This document shows positions 63,823 through 64,000 of a stretch of 64,000 nucleotides of DNA, in pieces. The number at the start of each line of letters is the position of its first letter. Position 1 is the stretch's first letter. A model generated the notes under the pieces. That model saw only the letters and a list, made by a program, of their open reading frames with translations, had not been told where the DNA came from and did no database searches. Origin of the DNA: an uncultured bacterium. Lineage in GTDB: Bacteria; Cyanobacteriota; Vampirovibrionia; Gastranaerophilales; Gastranaerophilaceae. Made by a program: the position numbers and the translations under genes. The stretch lies in the NCBI GenBank assembly GCA_902779645.1, contig CACZCH010000005.1, positions 38,125 through 102,124 of the forward strand, in the 5' to 3' direction.

Positions 63823-63881
63823 TGTTTTCCTTTCTTTTATATTAACTTTCATTACGAAATTCCCATTTTTAAAAACTCGTC

Positions 63882-63952
63882 TTTACAAAACTTTACATTT
63901 ACACCTAAAAAAGGCAATTTCTGAAAAGTGAAATACTTTATATATATGTAAG
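63882..63952 (+). promoter_or_regulatory. Conserved promoter element, perfect copy
   Basis: TTTACA boxes at 63882, 63892 and 63898, GGCAATTTCT at 63913-63922, exactly 12 nt, then ACTTTATATATATGTAAG at 63935-63952. This is the best copy in the window. Confidence 0.8.
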
Positions 63953-63976
63953 CGATATTCAAGGAGAGTAAAACAG

Positions 63977-64000
63977 ATGTTATTCACACTAAACACCATT
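63977..64000 (+). CDS. Start of an unknown gene, cut by the window edge
   Basis: ATG 63977 is preceded by AAGGAGAG and begins MLFTLNTI before the window ends. It is expressed from the conserved promoter element, so it should be a member of that regulon. Nothing more can be read. Confidence 0.6.

Overview
The window is AT-rich, gene-dense bacterial chromosome. Several features point to a non-photosynthetic, anaerobic relative of the Cyanobacteria (Melainabacteria/Vampirovibrionophyceae, probably gut Gastranaerophilales). These are an LdpA-like iron-sulfur protein otherwise known from cyanobacteria, an eleven-subunit complex I without the NADH-oxidising NuoEFG module, pyruvate formate-lyase, an AsmA-type envelope protein (so a two-membrane cell), and many small lineage-specific proteins that share a short N-terminal NFKG/FSGK-like motif. 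The taxon is inferred from gene content only; no rRNA gene is present.

Layout. 1-5.0 kb: ldpA (cut by the window edge), an FtsL-like gene and rsmH, then an unknown coiled-coil gene, a two-piece HD-GYP-like gene and ribD. 5.0-5.35 kb: a compact convergent locus that looks like a type I toxin-antitoxin pair. 5.3-17 kb: an endonuclease IV-like gene, a 1,252-residue AsmA-like gene, an AgcS-type symporter, an activator-type ATPase, two PlsC acyltransferases and a divergent RelA/SpoT-like protein. 17.0-26.5 kb: the nuoABCDHIJKLMN operon on the minus strand. 26.6-32.5 kb: a TPR protein, ROK glucokinase, two tandem exported paralogues and a Maf/DUF115 protein of the flagellin-glycosylation type. 32.5-35.7 kb: a Fur-family regulator with its own Fur boxes, followed by a pyruvate formate-lyase split into a catalytic polypeptide and a separate glycyl-radical polypeptide. 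35.7-49.3 kb: a gene with a textbook sigma-28 promoter, anmK, an M3 peptidase, prfB with its programmed frameshift, tmk, a glycosyltransferase, palindromic repeats, tRNA-Arg(CCT), a lytic transglycosylase behind a long leader, an antiporter carrying an in-frame repeat, an orphan DNA methylase and pnp. 49.5-63.8 kb: small exported proteins and a scrambled prophage remnant with a terminase large subunit and tail genes but no portal or capsid, into which host-type genes are inserted. The last bases start a new plus-strand gene.

The most unusual signal is regulatory. At least four genes and one orphan site carry the same promoter: GGCAATTTCT, 12 nt (11 at the orphan site), then ACTTTATATATATGTAAG, usually with TTTACA/GTTACA boxes just upstream. 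The genes it drives are lineage-specific proteins of unknown function. Together with the split PFL, the type I toxin-antitoxin candidate and the shared N-terminal motif, this is where new biology is most likely.

All functions are assigned by reading motifs; no database search or folding program was run.
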